This document shows positions 25,303-33,357 of a stretch of 64,000 nucleotides of DNA, one piece after another. The DNA lies in NCBI RefSeq assembly GCF_003323735.1, contig NZ_QOIM01000038.1, forward strand, positions 434,001 through 498,000, given 5' to 3'. The number at the start of each line of letters is the position of its first letter. Within the stretch, counting starts at the first letter, position 1. Both the position numbers and the translations under genes were made by a program. The stretch is from Streptomyces reniochalinae (GTDB lineage Bacteria; Actinomycetota; Actinomycetes; Streptomycetales; Streptomycetaceae). The notes below the pieces were generated by a model, which saw nothing but the letters and a program-made list of their open reading frames with translations, ran no database searches and was not told where the DNA came from.

Positions 25303-26913
25303 ATGAGCAACCGGACCCGCACGCCGTCGACGTCGGGAGGGACAGTGCCGATCAGCAGCGCACAGACGAACCGCGCAGGCACGGGTGGTGGGCCTCAGGC
25401 GGACGAAGTCGGCCCGGAGCAGGCCGCCGACGTGGTCGTCGTGGGTGCCGGCCTGGCAGGGCTCGCGGCGGCGTACCGGCTGACCCGCGCGGGCCTGCGC
25501 GTGGTCGTACTGGAGGCGGCGCCCCGGGTCGGGGGCCGGCTCGCGACCGACTCGGTGGACGGCTACCGCCTCGACCGCACGCCCGGGGTGCTGGACCTGG
25601 CCCAGGACGGTGCGGCGTTCGCCGGCCTGCCCGCGCTGGACGCGCTCGACCTGCGCCCGTTCGCGCCGGGTGCGCTGCTGCACTGCCAGGACCGTACGCA
25701 CCGGATCGCGGCACGGCCCTGGCCGCGCGGTGCGGGGAGCGCGGCGGAGGGCGAGGGGCCGGCTCTTGCGCATGATCCGCGAGGGGGCGAAGGCCAGGAC
25801 GGCGCGGCCCGGACGGCGCGCCCCGACCGGCGCACGAGGGGCGCAGGGAGCGCGCGGGGCGCGCTGTCGACCGCCCGCGCACTCACCGGCGCGCGCAGCC
25901 GCGCCGACATGTCCGACGCGTTCGGACTGGCCCGGCTGCGCGGGGCGCTGAGCCGCTTCGCTTCGGCCCCCGCGCAGGGGCTGCTGCTGCGCCCCGAACT
26001 GACGGCGGGCCAGGCGCTGTCCGCGCGCGGGCTGCCGTCCCGGGCAGCGCGGACGCTGGTGCGTCCGCTGCTGACGGCGCTGCTGTCCGACCCGGAGCTG
26101 ACGACCTCCAGCCGGGTCGCCGACCTGGCACTGCACGGCTTCGTCCGCGGCGGCCTGGGCGTCCCCGCGGGCGGTCAGGCCCGGGTCTGCGCACTGCTGG
26201 CCGCGGCGCTGCCACCGGGCACGGTACGCACGGGTGTCCGGGTCACCTCGGTGAGCACGCACGCGGTCGGGACCGAGCGGCACGGCACGTATCCGTGCGA
26301 GGCGGCGCTGGTGGCCACAGGCGCCCGGTCGGCCGCCGGGCTGCTGCCGGGGCTCAGGGTGCCGGACTTCCACCCGGTGACGGTGCTGCACCACGCCGTG
26401 GAGGAACCGCTGCCGGCCGGCGCGGCGGGTGCCTCCTTCACGGTGTGCGCGGAGCGGCGGGGCGGTACGCCGTCCCGCGCGGGGGATTCCGGGGCCGAGT
26501 CAGAGCCGGTGAGCCACACCTGGGTGGCGTCGGCCGTGGACCCCTCGCGCGCCGGTCCGGGCCGCGACCTCGTCACGTCCGTGGTGCTGGGCGAGCGGTC
26601 GGCCGCACCCTCCGCGGCCTTGGACAAGGCGGCCCGCGCGCAACTGGCGGGCGTCTACGGCACGTCCACGGACCGGTGGGAGCTGCTGGCGGCGTACCAC
26701 GACCCGGAGGCGGTCGCGGCGATGCCGGCGCCGCACGACCCCCGACGACCCGTGCGGGTGCTGTCGGGCCTCTACGTGTGCGGAGAGCACCGGGACACCA
26801 GTACGCCGCGGGGAGCGGTCGGTTCGGCACAGCGCGCGACGGAGCAGATCCTGCGCGACTTCCGGCTGTCGGCGCCGCCACTGGGAGCGGCGGAGGAAGG
26901 CACCGCAGCATAA
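25303..26913 (+). CDS. FAD-dependent amine oxidase-like oxidoreductase
   Basis: 536 aa. After a disordered ~42-residue N terminus comes VVVVGAGLAGLAAAYRL and VVVLEAAPRVGGRLAT (FAD dinucleotide motif). The C-terminal LYVCGEHRDTSTPRGAVGSAQRA is the second FAD contact of the amine oxidase/protoporphyrinogen oxidase superfamily. A 60-residue low-complexity Arg/Gly/Ala insert lies at ~145-205. Substrate unknown. The start is not secure because the N-terminal extension is unstructured; GTG 25345 is an alternative. Confidence 0.85.
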   Translation: MSNRTRTPSTSGGTVPISSAQTNRAGTGGGPQADEVGPEQAADVVVVGAGLAGLAAAYRLTRAGLRVVVLEAAPRVGGRLATDSVDGYRLDRTPGVLDLAQDGAAFAGLPALDALDLRPFAPGALLHCQDRTHRIAARPWPRGAGSAAEGEGPALAHDPRGGEGQDGAARTARPDRRTRGAGSARGALSTARALTGARSRADMSDAFGLARLRGALSRFASAPAQGLLLRPELTAGQALSARGLPSRAARTLVRPLLTALLSDPELTTSSRVADLALHGFVRGGLGVPAGGQARVCALLAAALPPGTVRTGVRVTSVSTHAVGTERHGTYPCEAALVATGARSAAGLLPGLRVPDFHPVTVLHHAVEEPLPAGAAGASFTVCAERRGGTPSRAGDSGAESEPVSHTWVASAVDPSRAGPGRDLVTSVVLGERSAAPSAALDKAARAQLAGVYGTSTDRWELLAAYHDPEAVAAMPAPHDPRRPVRVLSGLYVCGEHRDTSTPRGAVGSAQRATEQILRDFRLSAPPLGAAEEGTAA

Positions 26914-27021
26914 TCGAACAGGCGTCCCGAACTCCGGGGTGACCAGCGGGTTTTGTCAGTAGGGGCGGGTAGAATCGAAGGAGTTGCCAGGGAGCGCACC
27001 GACGCATCGAAGGAGCCGTCG

Positions 27022-27342
27022 ATGACTGCTGTCCGTACTCATACCTCCCGTTCCCACACCCGCCCCACCGGCCGTCCGCGACACCAGCAGCCGCAGCTGC
27101 CGGCCATGTCCACGCTGCCGGCCCTGCCGAAGAAGCCGCTGCCGGCAGGGCGGCCGCGTGCGTGGTACGTCGCGCACAACCGTCAGTTGAAGGCCATGCG
27201 CCTCGCCATAGCCCTGCTCGACACCGGCGTCTACACCGCCGAGCAGGCGTGCGACCACACCATCCACGCGACGGCGCAGCGCATCGGCGTGCACCCGCCC
27301 TCTCCGGTCACCTGCCGCCTGGTCCGCTCGCTGCTGCCCTGA
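27022..27342 (+). CDS. Small conserved basic protein (DUF6274-like)
   Basis: 106 aa from ATG 27022 with AAGGAG 6 nt upstream. The N-terminal ~45 residues are Pro/Arg/His-rich and probably flexible. The C-terminal half RAWYVAHNRQLKAMRLAIALLDTGVY with the later ACDHTIHATAQRIGVHPPS looks like a small helical domain. I recall such proteins as a short conserved Streptomyces family (DUF6274), but this is from memory. No function is known. A terminator follows. Confidence 0.75.
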   Translation: MTAVRTHTSRSHTRPTGRPRHQQPQLPAMSTLPALPKKPLPAGRPRAWYVAHNRQLKAMRLAIALLDTGVYTAEQACDHTIHATAQRIGVHPPSPVTCRLVRSLLP

Positions 27343-27345
27343 TAC

Positions 27346-27380
27346 CGCCCCCCGCCCCGGGAAGCCACGGGGCGGGGGCG
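27346..27380 (+). terminator. Terminator after the small basic protein gene
   Basis: CGCCCCCCGCCCCGG paired with CGGGGCGGGGGCG around a GAAGCCA loop, starting right after the stop codon at 27342. Confidence 0.7.
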
Positions 27381-27470
27381 CATGACGCCGTCGCAAAACC
27401 GCTGGCGTCACCACCGTCCATGACTTACGGTCCTGACTCGAACGAGCGGGCAGGGCCCGGTGAGCCACGG

Positions 27471-28568
27471 ATGGAGCCTGGGATGGTGGCAGGGAAAACG
27501 AGAACCGAGGCCGCGGCGCTGGCCGCGGCAGCGGTCTCGGTCGTGCTGTGGGCCTCCGCGTTCGTCTCCATACGGAGCGCGGGCGAACACTACTCCCCCG
27601 GCGCCATGGCCCTGGGCCGGCTGGGCGTGGGAGCCCTCGTGCTGTGCGCGGCGCTGCTGCTGCGGCGCGAGGGGCTCCCGCCGAGAGCCGCGTGGCCCGG
27701 CATCGCCACCTCGGGCGTGCTGTGGTTCGGCGGCTACATGGTCGCCCTCAACTGGGGCGAACGCCTGGTCGACGCGGGGACGGCCGCGATGGTCGTCAAC
27801 GTCGGCCCCGTCCTGGTGGCGCTGTTGGCCGGCCGGTTCCTCAAGGAGGGCTTCCCGCCCCGGCTGATGGCCGGCATCACGGTCTCGTTCGCGGGCGCCG
27901 TGACGGTGGGCCTGTCCGTCTCCCGGGGCGGCGGCTCCTCCCCGCTGGGGGTGGTGCTGTGCCTGCTGGCCGCCGCCGCCTACGCCGTCGGCGTCGTCAG
28001 CCAGAAGCCGGCCCTGCGGCAGGCCTCACCGCTCCAGGTCACCGCGTTCGGCTGCCTCATCGGGTGCGTCGCCTGCCTGCCGTTCAGCGGCCAACTGCTC
28101 GCGCAGGTCGGCGACGCGCCGCTGTCCGCGTCGCTCAACGTCGTCTACCTGGGCCTCTTCCCGACCGCGCTGGCCTTCTGCACCTGGGCGTTCGCGCTCT
28201 CCCGCACCACCGCGGGCCGCATGGGCTCCACGACCTACGTCGTGCCCGTCCTCGTCGTGCTGATGTCGTGGCTCGCCCTGGACGAGGTGCCCGCCCTGAT
28301 CACCCTGGCGGGCGGTCTGCTGTGCCTGGCCGGAGTGGCGGTCTCCCGCTCGGGCCGCACCTCCCCCGCCGCCCGGCGCCCGCGGGGGCGCACCGAAGGG
28401 GCGCGGGGACCGCGGCGACGAGCCGCAACCGGCCCGCGGACCGCACACGGCGAACCGTCTCACCCCCTTGCCGGAAGGCGCCCTGCGGGAGAAGAAGCGG
28501 AAAGCGCGGGCCTGGCCGCCGACGTGCCCAGTCCCGCGGGTCCGTCGAAGGGCCAGCCCGGCGCGTAG
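27471..28568 (+). CDS. EamA/DMT-family transporter
   Basis: About 365 aa from ATG 27471 (ATG 27483, MVAGKTRTEAAAL, is equally possible). Ten hydrophobic helices in two EamA repeats: the first begins AAAAVSVVLWASAFVSIRSAGEHYSPG, the second begins near PLGVVLCLLAAAAYAVGVVSQKPAL. These carriers export metabolites or amino acids. The last ~70 residues (from SRSGRTSPAARRPRGR) are low-complexity and run antisense over the 3' end of the geosmin synthase gene by 109 bp, so the natural C terminus may be an extension caused by loss of an earlier stop. Confidence 0.9.
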   Translation: MEPGMVAGKTRTEAAALAAAAVSVVLWASAFVSIRSAGEHYSPGAMALGRLGVGALVLCAALLLRREGLPPRAAWPGIATSGVLWFGGYMVALNWGERLVDAGTAAMVVNVGPVLVALLAGRFLKEGFPPRLMAGITVSFAGAVTVGLSVSRGGGSSPLGVVLCLLAAAAYAVGVVSQKPALRQASPLQVTAFGCLIGCVACLPFSGQLLAQVGDAPLSASLNVVYLGLFPTALAFCTWAFALSRTTAGRMGSTTYVVPVLVVLMSWLALDEVPALITLAGGLLCLAGVAVSRSGRTSPAARRPRGRTEGARGPRRRAATGPRTAHGEPSHPLAGRRPAGEEAESAGLAADVPSPAGPSKGQPGA

Positions 28569-30721
28569 TGCCGCCGCAGGTCGCTCTCGGTGTAGCGGCG
28601 GCAGTCGCGGTGCCACACGAGGATGCCCGACATCCAGTTCTCCAGCTCGCGCACGTACCCGTCGAGCGCGGCCCGGCCGTCCTCGTCCAGGGCGAAGTCC
28701 TGGTAGAGCACGGGGAACTCGTGCGCGGCCACGTGCTGGAACTGCCTGATGCGGGAGGTCATCAGGTCGGCGACGACGCGCAGCGCCGTCGGGTAGTCGC
28801 AGTCGAAGAAGTTGCGGACGACGAGCAGCCCGTTGTGGATCTCCCCCTCGTACTCGATCTCCTTCTGGTACGAGAAGACGTCGTTGAGCAGGCAGGCGTA
28901 GTCGGCCGCAGCGTTCTCCAGCGACTTCATGGGGCCGCTGCGGTAGATCTCCTCCGGAATGCTGTCCGGGTGGGCCAGCCGGCACAGGCTCATCGTCAGG
29001 TCGGAGCCGAAGGTCCTGCGCCGCATCTCGACGTAGTCGACGGGGTCGGGGATGCGGTTGGCCGTCTGGTTGTCCAGCTCCCACAGCCAGCTGACGGCCA
29101 TGGTCTCGATCGCGGCGCGGAAGCGGCGGCGCTTGGCCACCGGCAGGGGGGCCGCCGTGCGCGCCCACAGGTCGGCCAGCGAACGCTCCAGCGGACCGGC
29201 AGGCGGCGGGACCGGCTCGCCCTCGACGGGCATGAACAGCGACAGGCGCTCGGTGCACACCTTGGCGCCCGCCAGGTCGCGGGTGCGGCCGAAGCGGACC
29301 GGATAGTAGTCGTCACCCCACGTGCCCCAGGCCAGCCAGGCGGAGGAGAGGTCGAGCTGGTCCCGGGTGGCGTCGGGGTGGATGCCGGCGGCGCACAGCG
29401 GCAGGTCGTTGTCGCGGATCAGCCCCTCGTCCCACACCCGGCCGCCGGGCACGTCCGGCTGCGGGTCCAGCAGGCCCATGGCGCGGGCCCAGGTGACGAC
29501 CCGTTCGCGCGCCCCGCCCAGGTGGGGGCTGAGCCGGGGTGTGAAGGGCATCTCGAAGGCGGGCAGCACCGAGGGGCCCGTGCGCTCGTGCGGTACGTGG
29601 GTGAAGGAGCGGACGCGCTGCGGGGTGGTGCGCGCGACGCCGGCGAGGACGTCCGTCGCCGAGGTGCCCAGGCCCTCGGGGACGAACGGCAGCCGGGCGG
29701 CCGCCGGGCCCGTGGCCCCGGTGGCGGCCGCGCCGCCGTTCATGTAGCGGCTGGAGCGCAGGTGCCACTCGTGGCCGCCGGACTGCCAGTCCTGGAGCCC
29801 CTTGACGTAGGCGGCGACGGCGGCCTGGTCCGCGGGATCGAGGCCCTTGCCGGCGCAGAGCGCGGGCAGTTCGGTCAGCGCGGTGTGCTCGAACTGCTGG
29901 AGACGGGAGGTCAGCAGGTCGTTGACGGCCTCGGCCGACTCCTGGGTGGTGCAGTCCAAGAAGGTCTCCAGCACGAGGACGCCGTTGGACAGCTCGCCCT
30001 CCTCTCCGATCTCGCGCTCGTAGGAGAACAGGTCGTTGCGCAGGTGGACGGCGTCGGAGAAGGTGTCGCGCAGTACGCACAGCGGGCGGGATCCCGCGAC
30101 GGCGGCGGGCACCTCGGCGTGCGCGGCGAACTCCACGAGCCCCGCCGACCAGGGGGCGCCACCGACCTTGCGGCGCATCTCGATGTACTCGACCGGGTTC
30201 GGTACCCGCCCGATGTTGATGTTGGACAGCTCCCACAGCGACTCGTTGAGCAGGTTCTCGGTGCTCACGGCGAACCGGGCGCGCCAGTCACGGGACATGG
30301 ACGGCACGGTGCGTGCCCACAGGTCGGCGAGCCCGGCCTCGACGGGGTTGGTGGGCTCGGGCACCGCCGCAGCCTCGTCCAGCGGCATGAACAGCGGGAG
30401 CCGGTCCAGGTACGCCTTGCCGCCCGCGCGGTCCTGGGTGCGCTTGAACATCTCCAGGAAGTGGTCGTCGAAGAAGAAGACCCACACGTACCAGTCGGTG
30501 ACCAGCGCCAGGTCGTCCTCGCTCGCGTCCGGGTGCGTGTAGGCACACAGCAGCGCGTAGTCGTGTGCGTCCAGGTCCGCGGTGTCCCAGACCCCGGAGC
30601 CCTCCAGCATCCCCTGCCGCGCCGCCCACTCGCTCGAGTGCGCCCGTGCCGCCTCGAGGTGCGGGTTGAGGCGGGCCGGGTACGGCACGTAGAAGTCGGG
30701 CAGTTCGAAGGGTTGCGACAA
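28460..30721 (-). CDS. geoA: Germacradienol/geosmin synthase (bifunctional terpene cyclase)
   Basis: 753 aa from TTG 30721 (MSQPFELPDFYVPYPARLNPHL), with GGGGGACC 5-12 nt upstream. Two class I terpene synthase domains. The N-terminal domain carries DDHFLE (~86) and NDLFSYERE (~227), for conversion of farnesyl diphosphate to germacradienol. A flexible linker is followed by the C-terminal domain with the degenerate DDYYP (~470) and NDVFSYQKE (~611), which converts germacradienol to geosmin and acetone. This is the expected motif set of the streptomycete enzyme. It makes the earthy odorant geosmin and is typically expressed during sporulation. Confidence 0.98.
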   Translation of the reverse strand: MSQPFELPDFYVPYPARLNPHLEAARAHSSEWAARQGMLEGSGVWDTADLDAHDYALLCAYTHPDASEDDLALVTDWYVWVFFFDDHFLEMFKRTQDRAGGKAYLDRLPLFMPLDEAAAVPEPTNPVEAGLADLWARTVPSMSRDWRARFAVSTENLLNESLWELSNINIGRVPNPVEYIEMRRKVGGAPWSAGLVEFAAHAEVPAAVAGSRPLCVLRDTFSDAVHLRNDLFSYEREIGEEGELSNGVLVLETFLDCTTQESAEAVNDLLTSRLQQFEHTALTELPALCAGKGLDPADQAAVAAYVKGLQDWQSGGHEWHLRSSRYMNGGAAATGATGPAAARLPFVPEGLGTSATDVLAGVARTTPQRVRSFTHVPHERTGPSVLPAFEMPFTPRLSPHLGGARERVVTWARAMGLLDPQPDVPGGRVWDEGLIRDNDLPLCAAGIHPDATRDQLDLSSAWLAWGTWGDDYYPVRFGRTRDLAGAKVCTERLSLFMPVEGEPVPPPAGPLERSLADLWARTAAPLPVAKRRRFRAAIETMAVSWLWELDNQTANRIPDPVDYVEMRRRTFGSDLTMSLCRLAHPDSIPEEIYRSGPMKSLENAAADYACLLNDVFSYQKEIEYEGEIHNGLLVVRNFFDCDYPTALRVVADLMTSRIRQFQHVAAHEFPVLYQDFALDEDGRAALDGYVRELENWMSGILVWHRDCRRYTESDLRRHYAPGWPFDGPAGLGTSAARPALSASSPAGRLPARG

Positions 30722-30877
30722 CGTCCGGTCCCCCAGTCGCTCGAGTGGCTGGCGGACTTGGCCTACCCGGGGCGAAGCGATGAGCATCCTTTTTCACCCG
30801 GACGTGGGACACCGCGCGGACACTGCCGTGACGAGGCCGTCGAACAAAAACCGTGGTGGGCGCGGAGGTTGGGCTGT

Positions 30878-30883
30878 TAGGTT
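30878..30883 (+). promoter_or_regulatory. Candidate -10 element for a leaderless transcript
   Basis: TAGGTT exactly 7 nt before the GTG at 30891, with no Shine-Dalgarno sequence in between. The TANNNT plus 7-9 nt spacing is the arrangement of leaderless actinobacterial mRNAs. The -35 region is not clear. Confidence 0.45.
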
Positions 30884-30890
30884 CGCCGAC

Positions 30891-31622
30891 GTGGCGAAGC
30901 TGAATCAGATCATCGCAGTCGAGAAGGGCGTCAAGTCCAAGGTGGCCCAGGACCTGGCGCAGGCGCAGCACGGGCTGGGAAAGCCGCAGATGCTCGCCGG
31001 TATCTCGCGTACGTACCAGCCCAAGGACGAAGAGGGCGAGCAGCTTCCGCCGGAGTCGACGCGGGTGCAGGTCAAGGCCGAGGATGTGCTGAAGGAAACA
31101 GCGAAGATCCTCACGCGGCTGTTCGATGTGACGGCGACGAAGGACTGGTCGAACCTCACGGCCCGCGCGGACATCGTCGTCGACGGGCGCACCGTCCTCG
31201 CCGAGGTGCCGGTCTCCTACCTGCTGTTCCTGGAGAAGCAGCTCGGCGAACTGGGCACCTTCCTGCGCAGGCTGCCCGTGCTGGACGGCGCGGAGGCCTG
31301 GGAACAGGACCCGTCCACGGACTGGTGGAAGACCGAGCAGGTCCGTACGGTCCGCACCAAGAAGGTGCCGCGCAACCACGTGAAGGCGGAGGCCACCGAG
31401 AAGCATCCCGCCCAGGTCGAGGTCTACTACGAGGACATCCCCGTCGGGTACTGGACGACGGTCAAGTACTCCGGCGCCCTTCCCGCGCGGCGCGTCAACG
31501 AACTGCTGGAGCGGCTGGAGAAGCTGTCCGCCGCGGTGAAGTTCGCCCGCGAGGAGGCCAACGCGACTCAGGTGACCGACCACCGCGTCGGAGACGCCGT
31601 CTTCGGCTACCTCTTCTCCTGA
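30891..31622 (+). CDS. Conserved actinobacterial protein of unknown function (243 aa)
   Basis: GTG 30891 gives VAKLNQIIAVEKGVKSKVAQDL. A soluble protein with long amphipathic helices (N-terminal ~70 residues and the C-terminal NELLERLEKLSAAVKFAREEAN) around a beta-rich centre (ARADIVVDGRTVLAEVPVSYLLFLEKQLGEL). The family is common in streptomycetes (I associate it with DUF7873) but uncharacterised. Likely leaderless mRNA (see 30878). Divergent from geosmin synthase and followed by a hairpin. No link to geosmin is implied. Confidence 0.8.
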   Translation: MAKLNQIIAVEKGVKSKVAQDLAQAQHGLGKPQMLAGISRTYQPKDEEGEQLPPESTRVQVKAEDVLKETAKILTRLFDVTATKDWSNLTARADIVVDGRTVLAEVPVSYLLFLEKQLGELGTFLRRLPVLDGAEAWEQDPSTDWWKTEQVRTVRTKKVPRNHVKAEATEKHPAQVEVYYEDIPVGYWTTVKYSGALPARRVNELLERLEKLSAAVKFAREEANATQVTDHRVGDAVFGYLFS

Positions 31623-31626
31623 CCAC

Positions 31627-31651
31627 GCCGGTGCGCCGAGCGCGCACCGGC
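31627..31651 (+). terminator. Terminator hairpin
   Basis: Perfect 10-bp stem GCCGGTGCGC / GCGCACCGGC with the loop CGAGC, 5 bp after the stop at 31622. Confidence 0.65.
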
Positions 31652-31967
31652 ACCCACCCGACTCCCCGGGTCAGGGCTTCAGCGGCCCTCGGCCCGGGGT
31701 GCGCCAGGAGCGCAAAGCTGAAACTGAAGCTGATGTGTGAACCCCCGGCGGCACTGCGACAACCAGGCCCCGGTCAGTCTCAACCTCTCGCTCCACGCTC
31801 AGCATCGCCGTTCATCGTCCGGCAACCGGGGCGGTGACGACCTCGAGACGCCGGTTCGAACCCGGCCGGCCGTTCTTCGTGCGGCCGTGGTGGAGTGGCT
31901 CCACGCGAGGACATCGCCGAACGATCCGCCCATCAACCGCTTGGGACGTGCGAACGAACGGCACCCA

Positions 31968-31999
31968 GGACCCCGGGGCCGGGCAAAGCCCCGGGGTCC
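31968..31999. terminator. Strong intergenic hairpin upstream of the B12 riboswitch
   Basis: GGACCCCGGGGC / GCCCCGGGGTCC, a 12-bp perfect stem with a short loop, followed by CTTTCGCC. The 31652-31967 stretch before it holds no convincing gene, only weak ORFs and a tRNA-like T-arm without a matching acceptor stem. It probably isolates the riboswitch operon from upstream transcription. Confidence 0.6.
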
Positions 32000-32051
32000 C
32001 TTTCGCCGCTTCTCCTCCCTTGCTCCCCCTCACTCCGCCCCGCTGACCGCG

Positions 32052-32222
32052 TGGTACGTTGCAGCCGCCAGTCAAACCCTTGAACGGGTCAGGGAATCCG
32101 GTGCGAATCCGGAGCTGACGCGCAGCGGTGTGGGACTGGGGTGTGCACGAGGCCACTGGGGCGCGGTCCCTGGGAAGGCGCACACTCCGGCAGTCCCGAG
32201 TCCGAAAACCTGCTGGCACCCG
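32052..32222 (+). ncRNA. Cobalamin (adenosylcobalamin) riboswitch
   Basis: Contains the conserved cobalamin-aptamer elements in order: AGGGAATCCGGTGCGAATCC followed by GGAGCTGACGCGCAGCGGT (32091-32129), GCCACTGG (32152) paired with GGGAAGGCGC (32172), and the B12-box region GAGTCCGAAAACCTGC (32199-32214). It ends about 75 nt before the first gene of the uptake operon. Cobalamin binding is expected to repress the operon. The boundaries are approximate. Confidence 0.92.
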
Positions 32223-32298
32223 CACTCCGGAACCTCGGAGGCGGTGGCACGCCGGGCTCCGCGACTGAGCCTTACGACGGAGAAGGACACAGCTGGCC

Positions 32299-33357
32299 AT
32301 GCGCCGAACGCGCCGTGGGGCCCCGCGGGCCGCGGCTCTCGCCCTCGCCCTGACCCTCCTGCCGACCGTCACGGGCTGCGGGACGACCCCCGAGCCAGGG
32401 GGCACCCCGGACAAGGCCGGGGAAGCGGGCTACCCCCGCACCCTGCGCAACTGCGGGCACGAGGTCACCCTGGAGCGCCCGCCGCGGCGCGCCGTCTCGC
32501 TCGACCAGGGATCGACCGAGATCCTGCTGGCCCTCGGCCTCGGGGACCGCATGGCGGGCACCGGCACCTGGACCGACCCGGTGATGAAGGGGCTGGAGAA
32601 GGAGAACGCGAAGGTCGAGCGGCTGGCCGACGGCTACCCGGCCCTGGAGAAGGTGCTCGCCGAAGAGCCCGACCTGGTGACCGCCTCGTTCGCCGCCACG
32701 CTCGACAAGGGCGGGGTCGCCCCGCGGGAGAAGTTCGCCGGCCTGGGCGTGCCCACCTACCTCTCCCCCGCCGACTGCGCCAAGAAGTCCGGGTCGAACG
32801 GTGACGGAGCCCGCAGCGAGCGGCTGACCATGGACACCGTCTACGGAGAGGTCCGCGACCTGGCCAAGACGTTCGGTGTCCAGGAGCGCGGCGAGAAGCT
32901 GGTCGCCGGCCTCAGGGCGAGGATGGCGAAGGCCACCGAGGGCGTGGACGCGCACGGCACCTCCGTCATGTACTGGTTCGCCAACTCCGAGTCCCCGTAC
33001 GTGGCCGGCTGCTGCGGGGCGCCGGGCGTCATCACGCGGGCGGTCGGGGCCGAGAACGCCTTCGACGGCACCCGTGACGAGTGGCCGCAGGTCGGCTGGG
33101 AGGCCGTGGCCGACCGCGATCCGGACGTCATCGTCCTGGGCGACCTGACGCGCGAGAACCAGACCGCCGAGACGGCGAAGGCGAAGATCGAGAAGCTGGA
33201 GTCCGACCCGGTCACCCGCCACATGACGGCAGTGCGCCACAAGCGGTACGTCCTGCTGCCCGGGGCGGCGATGAACCCCTCGATCCGCACCGTGGAGGGG
33301 GTCGAGAAGGTCGCGAGCGGCCTGCGGGACCTCCATCTCGCGGAGCGCACGAGGTGA
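32299..33357 (+). CDS. Corrinoid ABC transporter substrate-binding lipoprotein (set 1)
   Basis: 352 aa. Twin-Arg-like basic start, hydrophobic stretch and lipobox TVTGC (Cys ~27). The periplasmic-binding fold of the BtuF/FecB/TroA class is seen in RAVSLDQGSTEILLALGLGDRM, DLVTASFAATLDKG and VAGCCGAPGVITRAVGAENAF, with WEAVADRDPDVIVLGD. It is the first gene after the cobalamin riboswitch, so its ligand is most likely cobalamin or another corrinoid. Its stop overlaps the permease start (GTGA). Metal-chelate ligands remain possible. Confidence 0.9.
   Translation: MRRTRRGAPRAAALALALTLLPTVTGCGTTPEPGGTPDKAGEAGYPRTLRNCGHEVTLERPPRRAVSLDQGSTEILLALGLGDRMAGTGTWTDPVMKGLEKENAKVERLADGYPALEKVLAEEPDLVTASFAATLDKGGVAPREKFAGLGVPTYLSPADCAKKSGSNGDGARSERLTMDTVYGEVRDLAKTFGVQERGEKLVAGLRARMAKATEGVDAHGTSVMYWFANSESPYVAGCCGAPGVITRAVGAENAFDGTRDEWPQVGWEAVADRDPDVIVLGDLTRENQTAETAKAKIEKLESDPVTRHMTAVRHKRYVLLPGAAMNPSIRTVEGVEKVASGLRDLHLAERTR

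Noticed and set aside
28460..31622. Geosmin synthase and the 30891 gene as a functional pair
   Set aside because: They are divergent with separate promoter signals, and nothing in the second protein suggests terpene chemistry.
31850..31866. tRNA-like T-arm (GCCGG-TTCGAAC-CCGGC)
   Set aside because: The stem and loop are canonical, but no complementary acceptor strand, D-arm or anticodon arm could be placed around it in either orientation, so I do not call a tRNA.
31737..31967. Short ORFs between the 30891 gene and the B12 riboswitch
   Set aside because: No RBS, no family-like sequence and no codon preference distinguishing one frame.
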